In this document: positions 9,347 to 18,009 of the stretch, piece after piece
How positions within the stretch are numbered: the stretch's first letter is position 1
Layout: every line of letters begins with the position of its first letter
Origin: Dyadobacter sp. CECT 9275
GTDB lineage: Bacteria; Bacteroidota; Bacteroidia; Cytophagales; Spirosomataceae
DNA: 64,000 nt
Direction: 5' to 3'
Assembly (NCBI RefSeq): GCF_907164905.1
Contig: NZ_CAJRAF010000004.1
Span: forward strand, 248,001-312,000
Notes under the pieces: model-generated
The model's database searches: none
What the model saw: only the letters and a program-made list of their open reading frames with translations
Told to the model about the DNA's origin: nothing
Translations under genes and position numbers: made by a program

Positions 9347-9670
9347 TCAGGCTTCCTGAAGCGCTTTCAATTTTAAAACCAGCCCCTCCATCTTTTCGTC
9401 TGGCCGTATCTGACAGGCCAAACGGCTGAATGTACCAGCATCCGGCAAAGTATCCAGGGTATCCAGCTCGTTATCATTCCGTTCGGGTAATTTATCCCAG
9501 CCACTTAAAACCTCGACGTGACAGGTGGCACACAATCCCATCCCTCCGCAGGTGGCCTGAATATCATATTCATACGCTTTCAGCACTTCCATCATGTTGA
9601 GGCCTATATCTACAGGCACTTCAAGTGGATGACGTTTACCTTCGTTATCTTCGATCTCAATATTTATCAT
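9347..9670 (-). CDS. [2Fe-2S] ferredoxin
   Basis: 107 aa from ATG 9670. The cluster ligands are Cys41, Cys47, Cys50 and Cys86 in CGGMGLCATC and LACQI, the spacing of adrenodoxin/ISC-type plant-fold ferredoxins. I chose 9670 over the in-frame ATG at 9691 because it leaves one nucleotide after the stop of the upstream reductase and gives the usual MINIEI beginning. It is the second gene of a two-gene operon with a ferredoxin-NADP reductase, so it probably relays electrons from NADPH to an oxygenase, reductase or Fe-S assembly step. Confidence 0.92.
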   Translation of the reverse strand: MINIEIEDNEGKRHPLEVPVDIGLNMMEVLKAYEYDIQATCGGMGLCATCHVEVLSGWDKLPERNDNELDTLDTLPDAGTFSRLACQIRPDEKMEGLVLKLKALQEA

Positions 9671-9671
9671 C

Positions 9672-10685
9672 TTAAAAAGGATTAACACCATTAACCGTGG
9701 TGTATTTAAAGCTTAATTTCTGGTCGGGGTAGACGTACTTAAACGCGCTTTGCATCATGATGGCAGCTTCATGAAAACCGCACAGGATAAGTTTAAGCTT
9801 GCCCGGATAGGTATTAATATCTCCTATGGCATAGATACGTTCTACATTGGTGGCATAATCGAGGGTATCTACTACTACCGCCGACTTATCGATTCCCAGG
9901 TTCCAGTCCGCAATAGGCCCCAGTTTAGGGCTTAATCCAAAGAGCGGAATGAAGTGATCGGCCTGGATGGTACGCGTGATTTTGTTGTTGTCCAGTAAGG
10001 ATACTTCTTTCAAAACCCCGTTGCCCGCCAGTGCGCTTACTTGTGACTGAAGTACCAGGTCAATTTTGCCAGATTCGGCCAGTTCAAATACTTTGGAACC
10101 CGAATCCGGCGCACCACGGAAAGTCTCCCCACGGTGAACCAGTGTAACCTTTTCGGCCACGCCTGCAAGGAATATGGTCCAGTCGAGCGCCGAATCTCCG
10201 CCACCGGCAAGTACTACCCTTTTGTCACGAAATAACTCAGGACGTTTCACAATGTAATGTACTCCTTTGCCCTCAAAATATTCAAGATTTTCAACGGCAG
10301 GTTTTCTTGGCTCAAAACTGCCCAGCCCCGCCGCGATTACCACCACCTGGCAATGGACATGGATATCTTCGTTGGTACTCACAATGTAACTGCCGTCGTC
10401 CTGTTTACTGATCACCTCCACCCTTTCGCCCAAGGTAAATCCCGGCTTAAATTCCTCGATCTGTATCATAAGATTTTTAACCAGATCTCCCGCAATAATC
10501 CCCGGAGCTCCCGGAATATCATATATGGGCTTCTGAGGATATATTTCGGAAAGCTGCCCGCCCACCTCCGGAAGGGCGTCAATCAAATGGCATCTCATTT
10601 TCAGCAGACCAGCTTCGAAAACGGCAAACAGGCCCACAGGCCCCGCACCAATTATGCAAATATCTGTTTGGATCATGGCATTCAC
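9672..10685 (-). CDS. Ferredoxin-NADP reductase, thioredoxin-reductase-like
   Basis: 337 aa FAD/NADPH flavoprotein. The first Rossmann motif GAGPVGLFAVFEAG is at residues 13-26, the second, GGGDSALDW, near the middle, and the C-terminal FAD motif is YAIGDINTYPGKLKLILCG. There is no CxxC redox motif, which separates it from true thioredoxin reductase and places it with the YumC/Chlorobium-type FNRs. It transfers electrons between NADPH and ferredoxin, here probably the ferredoxin gene directly downstream. The ATG at 10676 is an alternative start. A TACTTTTG promoter box is upstream. Confidence 0.93.
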   Translation of the reverse strand: MNAMIQTDICIIGAGPVGLFAVFEAGLLKMRCHLIDALPEVGGQLSEIYPQKPIYDIPGAPGIIAGDLVKNLMIQIEEFKPGFTLGERVEVISKQDDGSYIVSTNEDIHVHCQVVVIAAGLGSFEPRKPAVENLEYFEGKGVHYIVKRPELFRDKRVVLAGGGDSALDWTIFLAGVAEKVTLVHRGETFRGAPDSGSKVFELAESGKIDLVLQSQVSALAGNGVLKEVSLLDNNKITRTIQADHFIPLFGLSPKLGPIADWNLGIDKSAVVVDTLDYATNVERIYAIGDINTYPGKLKLILCGFHEAAIMMQSAFKYVYPDQKLSFKYTTVNGVNPF

Positions 10686-10743
10686 AGTTTAACTTTTAGA
10701 GTAATGGTCAACAGGGATAAGCTTTCGTCCTGTTTTTGTAACT

Positions 10744-10751
10744 CAAAAGTA
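10744..10751 (-). promoter_or_regulatory. -7 element TACTTTTG for the FNR/ferredoxin operon
   Basis: Exact TAnnTTTG match on the minus strand, about 60 nt before the FNR start. A near -33 box (ATTG) lies 21 nt further upstream. Confidence 0.5.
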
Positions 10752-10829
10752 CTGTTGCCGAGGCTTCCACGCCAATCATAAATGGTTATATATAATAACC
10801 AAAAGTTATCAAGACACTTCTCAGAACAA

Positions 10830-11723
10830 TCAGATCATAAATTCCAGCACGCCCGGAAGAACATCCACTTTGATTTCGACCGGTTTATCAAGTTTTATCC
10901 TTTCGTCGTCTACATGTAAATCCCTTCCCTCCCATAAAATAGTGATATGCTTGGCCTTAATCGTGGTGAATGAAGGTTTCATGTCGGTACCATTGATGAG
11001 CGCTAACAGATACTGTTCCAGCTTACCCCGGTGCTCCTCAGGGACCAACACCACTTCCAGCTCGCCATCGCCGGTATCGGTTCCATTAGCCAGAATGAGG
11101 TTGGGGCCCACTGAAGGTGTATTGATGACCTCCACCAGCAAGTATTTCCCCGAATGGTCGGAACCATCTGCTATAATCCTGCACTGCCTGGCCTCATAAG
11201 AAGTTACGACGTCATAGAAAACCGCCCTTGCTGCCTTGATTTTTTCATCTACATCGTTGGCAAGTTCTTTATCAAACTTTTCCATTACTTTGATTAGCTT
11301 GGAAAAAACGCCGAATCCGATTCCCTCGAGGAAAAACATTTCGTCAGGCGTACCTTGTACCTTGCCTATGTCAAACCGATGCCTTTTCCCGGACTTCCAC
11401 GATGCTACTATATCTTTGGGCTCACCCTTTACCGACAATGCCCCCGCAATATTATTGGCAGTGCCATGCGGAAGTATGGCCAGCGGAAATTGCTTTTGCA
11501 GAAGTTTTCTTTTCACAAGTGCTTTACTTACCCTTCGCACCGTGCCGTCTCCTCCCGCAATGATCAGAAAGTCACAGCGGTCATCAAACTCGTCCCAGCC
11601 CTCTTGTTTCACAGACGAATAAGTACATTCAAAACCTTCCTTACGGATCAGCCGGACCAATTCCTTTTCTGTAAAGTCTTCTTCTCCGGCATTTGGATTA
11701 TGCAACAAATTGGTTTTTAGCAT
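10830..11723 (-). CDS. Diacylglycerol/lipid kinase family protein (DagK/YegS-like)
   Basis: 297 aa from ATG 11723, where MLKTNLLHNPNAG gives the canonical first beta strand and NPxAG motif; an ATG at 11747 would add eight residues. The kinase signature GGDGTVRRV is at residues 57-65 and LPHGTANNIAGAL at about 85-97. The C-terminal beta-sandwich half fits the DagK_cat family. Such enzymes phosphorylate diacylglycerol, sphingoid bases or similar lipids with ATP at the membrane surface. Divergent from surE. Confidence 0.88.
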   Translation of the reverse strand: MLKTNLLHNPNAGEEDFTEKELVRLIRKEGFECTYSSVKQEGWDEFDDRCDFLIIAGGDGTVRRVSKALVKRKLLQKQFPLAILPHGTANNIAGALSVKGEPKDIVASWKSGKRHRFDIGKVQGTPDEMFFLEGIGFGVFSKLIKVMEKFDKELANDVDEKIKAARAVFYDVVTSYEARQCRIIADGSDHSGKYLLVEVINTPSVGPNLILANGTDTGDGELEVVLVPEEHRGKLEQYLLALINGTDMKPSFTTIKAKHITILWEGRDLHVDDERIKLDKPVEIKVDVLPGVLEFMI

Positions 11724-11814
11724 AAATTTTTCGAGGATTAACAACATTTGCTGTCAGACTATTAAAAACATACCAGGCATAATTTTATTGGCTTTTGCGT
11801 CAAACAACAAGCCT

Positions 11815-12552
11815 ATGAAAATTCTGGTAACAAATGATGACGGTATATACAGCCCGGGCATTGCGGCACTGGCCAAGATTGCAACCCGGTTTGGTGAAGT
11901 AAAAATTGTAGCCCCGGACGTGGAACAATCATCCATGGGACATGCCATAACTGCGTCAAGACCCTTGTCTTACAAAAAATCACCCATAACGTTCGAAGGT
12001 ATTGACGCTTACCGTGTCAACGGGACTCCGGCCGATTGCGTGGCCCTTGGGCAACATTTATGGGACAAACCTGATGTGGTGCTTTCGGGCATCAATATGG
12101 GGCCTAACCTGGGGAATGCCATGTGGCATTCGGGGACATTGGCAGCAGCCAAACAGGCAGTTTTGTTTGGCATGAAAGGGATTGCGCTGAGTACCCCGGT
12201 AGGCAAGGTGGAACCAGACTTTGAAGCGCTGGACCGATTCATTGAGCAAACGCTCTCGATACTTCTAAAGAATCCCGATCTGAATCTGATCAATGTAAAT
12301 TTCCCGCATCAACCTGTCGGGGTGAGATGGACCAGGCAGTCGGTCCGATTGTATGACAACAAAATAGAACCCGGCCTGGACCCCATGGGCAGGAAACACT
12401 ACTGGTTTACTGTTATACCCCTGGAACCATCAGAAGAGGGAACTGACCGCTGGGCCGTTGAAAATGATTTCGTATCCATCACACCGCTTCGTCTGGATCT
12501 TACCAATGAAGCGGAACTGGCAAAGGCGCTGCTTAAATACCCGGTCTCCTGA
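11815..12552 (+). CDS. surE: 5'/3'-nucleotidase SurE
   Basis: 245 aa from ATG 11815, fixed by the invariant N-terminus MKILVTNDDGIYSPG with metal-binding Asp8 and Asp9. EQSSMGHAIT supplies the Ser/Asn part of the active site, and NGTPADCVALG and SGINMGPNLG are further family blocks. SurE dephosphorylates nucleoside monophosphates and is linked to stationary-phase survival. An upstream in-frame start at 11710 overlaps the divergent kinase gene and is rejected. Followed by two hairpins. Confidence 0.96.
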   Translation: MKILVTNDDGIYSPGIAALAKIATRFGEVKIVAPDVEQSSMGHAITASRPLSYKKSPITFEGIDAYRVNGTPADCVALGQHLWDKPDVVLSGINMGPNLGNAMWHSGTLAAAKQAVLFGMKGIALSTPVGKVEPDFEALDRFIEQTLSILLKNPDLNLINVNFPHQPVGVRWTRQSVRLYDNKIEPGLDPMGRKHYWFTVIPLEPSEEGTDRWAVENDFVSITPLRLDLTNEAELAKALLKYPVS

Positions 12553-12618
12553 CCTGCCGGAAACGGTTCTTATTCCGGTGGCCTGTTTTTTTGCCATTTC
12601 ATTAAGGTATCGCTAACC

Positions 12619-12661
12619 ATCCCGTTTCATGCACTTTAGGTATGAAACGGGATTTATTTTT
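12619..12661 (+). terminator. Intrinsic terminator after surE
   Basis: 12-bp perfect arms 12619-12630 and 12642-12653 with an 11-nt loop, followed by TTATTTTT. A second, smaller CCGGAA/TTCCGG hairpin at about 12557-12582 followed by seven Ts lies closer to the stop codon and may also act. Confidence 0.8.
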
Positions 12662-12796
12662 GTCCCCGGCCAGCCACTTCTCCTTTGAAAGTTTAACTGC
12701 CGACAATTATTTTAAGGGGTAGATAGGCCAAAATGTAGTCTTATGCCATGAAAGACATTTTCAACCTGAATCCCAAGAAACCGATTTTCCCTTATC

Positions 12797-14095
12797 ATGA
12801 AACAAGCCACTAACGGAAATTACCGCTGGGTCATTTGTGCACTTTTATTTTTTGCCACCACAATCAACTACATCGACAGACAAATTCTTGGTCTTCTTAA
12901 GCCCACACTGGAGGTAGAATTTCACTGGACCGAAACGGATTATGCTAATATAGTCATGGTTTTTGCCGGGTGTTACGCACTTGGATATATCGTTTTCGGT
13001 AATATTATCGACAAAATAGGGTCCAAACTTGGTTATTCCATATCCATCATTATCTGGAGTATTGCTGCGGTTTTACACGCCTTTGTGAAAGGTACTATGG
13101 GTTTTGGAGCAGTCAGAGCGCTCCTTGGCCTGGGTGAAGCGGGAAACTTCCCGGCTGCAGTAAAAGCTACTGCCGAATGGTTCCCCAAGCGTGAACGCGC
13201 CCTGGCCACAGGGATCTTCAACTCAGGAACAAGCATCGGTGCGGTGGTAGCACCCATTATGGTACCTTGGCTGCTAGGCTCTTATGGCTGGCAGGAAGCG
13301 TTCCTGATCACCGGAGCACTGGGCTTTATCTGGCTGATATTCTGGTGGCTGTTTTACGAAGTTCCTTCCCGGCACAAAAAAATCTCTCAGGAAGAATTTA
13401 CTTACATCCATAGTGACAATGAGTCGGCGGGACAGGAAAATGCAAAGCCTATCAAATGGACGGTCCTCCTCGGGCTGAAACAAACCTGGGTATTTATTAT
13501 CGGAAAACTGCTCACCGATCCTATCTGGTGGTTTTTTCTCTTTTGGCTTCCCTCCTATTTCGCAACCACATTTTCGCTGGATCTCAAAAAGCCAAGCCTT
13601 CAGCTGGCGATCGTTTATACTGCAACTACATTTGGCAGCATTGGGGGCGGATATCTGTCATCGCTGCTCATTAAAAAAGGCTGGGCTCCCCTGAAGGCCC
13701 GCAAAACAACACTATTGATTGTAGCATTTGCTGTTTTACCCATTATACTGGCCAAATTTGCAACGGATGTATGGGTTGCAGTGGGCATCATCAGTATTGC
13801 AACAGCCGCACATCAGGCCTGGAGTGCCAACATCTTTACTATTGTTTCCGATATTTTCCCCAAACGAGCAGTGAGTTCGGTCGTTGGTATTGGCGGCATG
13901 GCAGGTTCTATCGGTTCCACACTTTTCCCCCTGGTAGTAGGTGCCCTGCTCGACCATTACAAAGAGGTGGGCAACATTGGCGCTGGTTACAACATTCTTT
14001 TTGTGATATGCGGTCTGGCCTATTTTGTGGCTTGGCTCATCATTCATTTCCTGACGTCAAATATGAAACCGGTCGAAGAAGCGTTAAAGAATTAA
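12797..14095 (+). CDS. MFS transporter, ACS family (hexuronate/ExuT-like)
   Basis: 432 aa, twelve predicted membrane helices. YIDRQILGLLKPTLEVEF and GEAGNFPAAVKATAEWFPKRERALATGIFNSG are the typical loop signatures of the anion:cation symporter (ACS) family that moves hexuronates and other organic anions with protons. ExuT-like proteins in Bacteroidota often sit in uronate loci, but no uronate isomerase or dehydratase is in this window. The next gene, a cytochrome-c-bearing dehydrogenase lipoprotein, is downstream with its own promoter box. Confidence 0.9.
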   Translation: MKQATNGNYRWVICALLFFATTINYIDRQILGLLKPTLEVEFHWTETDYANIVMVFAGCYALGYIVFGNIIDKIGSKLGYSISIIIWSIAAVLHAFVKGTMGFGAVRALLGLGEAGNFPAAVKATAEWFPKRERALATGIFNSGTSIGAVVAPIMVPWLLGSYGWQEAFLITGALGFIWLIFWWLFYEVPSRHKKISQEEFTYIHSDNESAGQENAKPIKWTVLLGLKQTWVFIIGKLLTDPIWWFFLFWLPSYFATTFSLDLKKPSLQLAIVYTATTFGSIGGGYLSSLLIKKGWAPLKARKTTLLIVAFAVLPIILAKFATDVWVAVGIISIATAAHQAWSANIFTIVSDIFPKRAVSSVVGIGGMAGSIGSTLFPLVVGALLDHYKEVGNIGAGYNILFVICGLAYFVAWLIIHFLTSNMKPVEEALKN

Positions 14096-14100
14096 TATAG

Positions 14101-14108
14101 TACCTTTG
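14101..14108 (+). promoter_or_regulatory. -7 element TACCTTTG upstream of the dehydrogenase gene
   Basis: Exact TAnnTTTG match 53 nt before the ATG at 14162 and just past the MFS stop codon. No clear -33 box. Confidence 0.45.
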
Positions 14109-14161
14109 CCCCTGCAGATTTTGCAGTTTTCCTAAACAAATTCAGCTAGTTATTATTCAGA

Positions 14162-16480
14162 ATGAAAAGGTTACGTTATCCGGTTCTCTTCCTTACCCTA
14201 TCGTTTACACTGTTTTATTGTAAAACAAACAAACAAACCTCTTCCAGTAGCACCATCACCTCTGCCTCAGATACGCCCGCACCGGAAAAAGCGGTCGACT
14301 TGAGTAAGTCGCCGTTTCTGACCGCCGAGGAGTCTATGAAAAGGATTGCCATAGCGGATGGCTTTGAAATAAAACTCGTTGCGTCCGAACCTTTGGTAAG
14401 CACACCCGTGGCAATGCTTTTTGACGATCAGGCAAGAATGTGGGTAGTTGAAATGACCGGATATATGCCTGATACCATCGGAACTGGTGAGGATGTCCCT
14501 AACGGAAATATTGTGCTGCTTGATGATAAAAATAAGGATGGCGTGTATGACGACCGAAAGGTAATTATAGATTCACTGGTACTTCCCAGGGCCATCTGCC
14601 TGATTGAAAACGGTATACTTGTGGCTGAGCCAACCAACCTTTGGTTTTATGAATTAAAGAATGATAAAGTCGTAAAAAGAGAGTTGGTCGATCCTCAATA
14701 TACCGAGGGAGGTAATGTGGAACATCAGCCCAATGGGTTGCTGCGCGCAATGGATAACTGGATCTATAATGCCAAATCTACCAAAAGATACCGAAAACAG
14801 GGTAACAAATGGCTGATCGAAAGCACCCATTTCCGCGGACAGTGGGGCATTTGCCAGGATAATTATGGACACCTTTACTATAACAATAACTCACAAAACC
14901 TGCTGGGTGATTATTTCTCGCCGGGGCTTGGGGCCTGGAATAAAAATCAACGGGGTGTTGCCGGCTTCAATGAAAAAACAGTGGCCAACAACAAGGTATA
15001 TCCTCTGCGGCCAACACCGGGAGTGAACCGTGGCTACATGAAAAATGTCCTCAATGACAGCCTCAAGCTCAACAACTTTACAGCCGCTGCGGGTCCGGTC
15101 ATTTACCGGGGTGATCTTTTTGGCAAAGATTTTGATTTTAACGGTTTCGTTCCTGAGCCGTCTGCTAACCTGATCAAGCGAAATATCATTAGAGAAAACG
15201 GTTATGTCGTAAAAGGAGAACAAGCCTACAAGGGAAAGGAATTTATTGCCAGTACCGACGAGCGTTTCAGACCAGTGAGCCTCTACAACGCTCCTGACGG
15301 TGCGCTGTACATTCTGGATATGTACCGGGGAATTATCCAGCACAAGACTTATCTGACGCCCTATCTCAAAGGGGAGATCGGCAAGCGGGGGCTAACGCAG
15401 CCTTTGTCAGCCGGACGTATTTACAAAGTCGTGCCTAAAAATAAAACTTCTGCTGTAGTTACCCTGCCTGATTCCCCTCAGCAACTGTTGAAACTTCTTG
15501 GCCATGCCAACGGATGGATAAGAGACAAAGCCCAGCAAAATATTATTGACAGAAAGTACCTACAGCTAGTGCCTGAATTAAAGGCGGCAGCGGCTCAGAC
15601 CGACAACGAATTACTCGCGCTACACGCTTTGTGGACGCTTGAAGGACTTGGCAAACTTACTACAGACGAGGTAATTACAACCATTGGGAAGCAAAGCTGG
15701 CACACGCGTATGCAGGGCCTGAGCATGGTTCCGTCTGTTATGGATGCAACCAACCACAGCAGGATCACTGCTTCACTGGACAAATTAATCGATACAAAAG
15801 ATACCCTGGCAGCACCATATATAGGATTTTTGGCAAAATATATCCAGGAATTTGATCAGCGCGAAGGTAAACGGTTACTGGTAAAACTGGCTTCGGCATA
15901 TCCCAAAAACGGATATGTAGCAGACGCCATTGTAAGCACGCTGCAGGATCAGGAGGAGCAGTTTACGCATGAACTTTCCGCTTCGGTAAAAGATACTACC
16001 TCCAGCATTCACAGACAACTTAGAAAAGCTATTGCAACTGCCAATAATGCCAAAGCAAACAGAAACCCCGAAGTACTCAAAAAACAGTTCCCCAAAGGAG
16101 AAGCTTTGTTTACGTCCATCTGCCAGACCTGCCACGGAGCCGACGGCAACGGTGTAAAGTCACTGGGCCCGCCTCTGAACCAGTCGGAATGGGTAACGGG
16201 AAGTAAGGACAAGCTGATTTCCATTGTACTGTTTGGATTAACCGGCCCGGTTAAGGTGAACGGACATCTGTATCAAACCCCCGAAGTAAGCGGGGATATG
16301 CCAGGCATAGGTTACGATAAAGATATGCCAAACGAAGATATCGCGCAGTTGCTCAGCTATATCCGTAAGTCGTGGAGGAATAATGCCGAAACCGTCTCCA
16401 CAATCGAAGTTTCAAAAAAACGAACGCAGCTCAGTGGTCGTGAGAAAGCATTTACAGAGGCAGAGCTTAACGGGAGGTAG
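14162..16480 (+). CDS. PVC-type dehydrogenase-like lipoprotein with C-terminal cytochrome c
   Basis: 772 aa lipoprotein (lipobox LFYC, Cys20). After a Ser/Thr-rich spacer comes a beta-propeller of the 'membrane-bound dehydrogenase' type (about 60-430; blocks MWVVEMTGYMPD, IVLLDDKNKDGVYDDRKV, LRAMDNWIYNAKSTKRY, DMYRGIIQHKTYLTPYL). A helical, HEAT-like stretch follows (about 440-630). The C-terminal c-type cytochrome carries CQTCH (Cys654-His658), with Met residues near 711-720 as candidate sixth ligand. The layout suggests a periplasm-facing or surface sugar/alcohol oxidase passing electrons to a heme. Substrate unknown; the neighbouring hexuronate-type transporter is only a hint. Confidence 0.85.
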   Translation: MKRLRYPVLFLTLSFTLFYCKTNKQTSSSSTITSASDTPAPEKAVDLSKSPFLTAEESMKRIAIADGFEIKLVASEPLVSTPVAMLFDDQARMWVVEMTGYMPDTIGTGEDVPNGNIVLLDDKNKDGVYDDRKVIIDSLVLPRAICLIENGILVAEPTNLWFYELKNDKVVKRELVDPQYTEGGNVEHQPNGLLRAMDNWIYNAKSTKRYRKQGNKWLIESTHFRGQWGICQDNYGHLYYNNNSQNLLGDYFSPGLGAWNKNQRGVAGFNEKTVANNKVYPLRPTPGVNRGYMKNVLNDSLKLNNFTAAAGPVIYRGDLFGKDFDFNGFVPEPSANLIKRNIIRENGYVVKGEQAYKGKEFIASTDERFRPVSLYNAPDGALYILDMYRGIIQHKTYLTPYLKGEIGKRGLTQPLSAGRIYKVVPKNKTSAVVTLPDSPQQLLKLLGHANGWIRDKAQQNIIDRKYLQLVPELKAAAAQTDNELLALHALWTLEGLGKLTTDEVITTIGKQSWHTRMQGLSMVPSVMDATNHSRITASLDKLIDTKDTLAAPYIGFLAKYIQEFDQREGKRLLVKLASAYPKNGYVADAIVSTLQDQEEQFTHELSASVKDTTSSIHRQLRKAIATANNAKANRNPEVLKKQFPKGEALFTSICQTCHGADGNGVKSLGPPLNQSEWVTGSKDKLISIVLFGLTGPVKVNGHLYQTPEVSGDMPGIGYDKDMPNEDIAQLLSYIRKSWRNNAETVSTIEVSKKRTQLSGREKAFTEAELNGR

Positions 16481-16690
16481 GTTTTCGGTAGGCGGTTTCC
16501 GTGGGCGGTCGTCCGTCCGCAGTTCACAGTATTGAGTTTACAGTAAACAGTGAGACTGCGAACTCAATATTACTGCTTATTGCATACTTGCAACTGCCCA
16601 CTCAAAACTGCATACCGCCTACTGTAAACCGCCTACTCAAAACTGCGAACTCTGAACTGCATACTGCCTGCCGAAAACTGCCTATCCGAA
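16481..16690. repeat. CAGT/ACTG-rich degenerate intergenic tract (inverted halves)
   Basis: The left part (about 16497-16553) repeats CAGT-type words such as GCAGTTCACAGT and TTTACAGTAAACAGT. The right part (about 16556-16680) repeats the complement, with ACTGC words such as AAACTGC, GAACTGC and CCTACTGT. The join near 16525-16576 forms an imperfect inverted repeat around ATTGAGTT. Low-complexity tracts of this kind are scattered between genes in Bacteroidota; function unknown. Two more lie in this window. Confidence 0.65.
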
Positions 16691-16696
16691 AATCAC

Positions 16697-16704
16697 TACC
16701 TTTG
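16697..16704 (+). promoter_or_regulatory. -7 element TACCTTTG for the THUMP methyltransferase
   Basis: Exact TAnnTTTG match 35 nt before the ATG at 16740, right at the edge of the repeat tract. No good -33 box. Confidence 0.45.
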
Positions 16705-16739
16705 CAAGCCCTTAGGTAAAAAGGGTTTAACTCAAGAAT

Positions 16740-17918
16740 ATGATGTTTAGTTTTCAGTCGCCCGCGTCGGTTACCATTACCTGCCATAAATGGCATGCTC
16801 CTTATCTGGAAAAAGAAGTTTCCGAACTTGGTTTCAAGCCCATTCAGACCTTCGTAACAGGTGTCAAAATCAGGGCTACACTCAACGACTGCATCCGCCT
16901 GAATCTTAACCTGAACTGTGCGAGCCAGGTACTATATAGCCTGGGAACTTTTAAAGCAACCAACGCCAATGCGGTATATAATTATCTGGCCCGGCTGGAA
17001 TGGGAAAATATCCTGCCAGAAGAAGGATATTTTTCAGTAACCAGTAATGTCCGTAATCCCACCATCAGTAACAGCATGTTTGCCAATGTGAAGGTGAAAG
17101 ATGCTATCGTAGACCGGATACGCAATAAGAAAGGTATCAGGCCTTCCACGGGGTCGGATCTCACCGGCGCGGTTGTTCATCTTTACTGGAATGAAGAAGA
17201 CGCTGAAATTTTCCTGGATACCTCCGGTGAATCGCTCGCAAGACACGGATACCGTAAAATACCCGGCAAAGCTCCCATGCTGGAAGCCCTGGCCTCTTCA
17301 ACGATCCTGGCCAGTAAATGGGACAGGAAAACACCCTTCATAAATCCTATGTGTGGCTCCGGCACGCTTGCCATTGAAGCCGCACTGCTGGCCACCAATA
17401 CCAAACCTGGTGTACACCGGGCCGACTACGCCTTCATGCACCTGAACGGCTATGATGCCGAGGTTTATTACAATGAAATGGATTTAGTTGAAAATCAAAT
17501 AGTTGAAATAGTAGACCAATTGATTGTAGCTACGGATCACGACGAAGAGGCGATCTCCAATGCGCGTAAAAATGCAATAGCTGCCGGGGTGGCAGACCTC
17601 ATAAAATTTGAAGTATGCGATTTTCGGGAGACATACATACCGGAAAATGGAAACGGAGTGGTTTTTATGAACCCTGAATATGGTGAACGACTCGGTTCCA
17701 GCAGCGAGTTAGAAGAAACATATCGTGAAATGGGCGATTTCATGAAAAAAAAATGCGGCGGTTATTATGGTTATATTTTCACCGGGAACCTGGATCTTGC
17801 CAAAAAAATAGGATTAAAAGCAAAGCGCCGAATAGAATTCTTTACGGGTAAAATTGACTGCCGCTTACTGGAATATGAGCTTTACGCAGGCAGCAAGGCA
17901 GAAAAACCGGTTGATTAG
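16740..17918 (+). CDS. THUMP-domain RNA methyltransferase (RlmL N-terminal/YpsC-like)
   Basis: 392 aa. An N-terminal ferredoxin-like/THUMP region (about 1-160) binds RNA; the UPF0020 methyltransferase domain follows with FINPMCGSGTLAIEAALLA (SAM motif I, from about residue 200) and the catalytic-loop motif at 311. In the related E. coli RlmL this loop reads NPPYGERL and methylates N2 of a 23S rRNA guanine; here it is NPEYGERL. Only the N-terminal half of RlmL is represented, as in Gram-positive YpsC. Exact target not certain. Confidence 0.88.
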   Translation: MMFSFQSPASVTITCHKWHAPYLEKEVSELGFKPIQTFVTGVKIRATLNDCIRLNLNLNCASQVLYSLGTFKATNANAVYNYLARLEWENILPEEGYFSVTSNVRNPTISNSMFANVKVKDAIVDRIRNKKGIRPSTGSDLTGAVVHLYWNEEDAEIFLDTSGESLARHGYRKIPGKAPMLEALASSTILASKWDRKTPFINPMCGSGTLAIEAALLATNTKPGVHRADYAFMHLNGYDAEVYYNEMDLVENQIVEIVDQLIVATDHDEEAISNARKNAIAAGVADLIKFEVCDFRETYIPENGNGVVFMNPEYGERLGSSSELEETYREMGDFMKKKCGGYYGYIFTGNLDLAKKIGLKAKRRIEFFTGKIDCRLLEYELYAGSKAEKPVD

Positions 17919-18009
17919 TTTGCTGTTCCGAAATAAAAAACTAAAACCAGGGATGATATAACAGATTTTTACGGCTCAGTCGTTAAATTGGCAACGGCTT
18001 TGCAAAATT

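Noticed and set aside
16490..16690. CRISPR array
   Set aside because: The words are too short and variable, with no constant repeat-spacer pattern and no cas genes.
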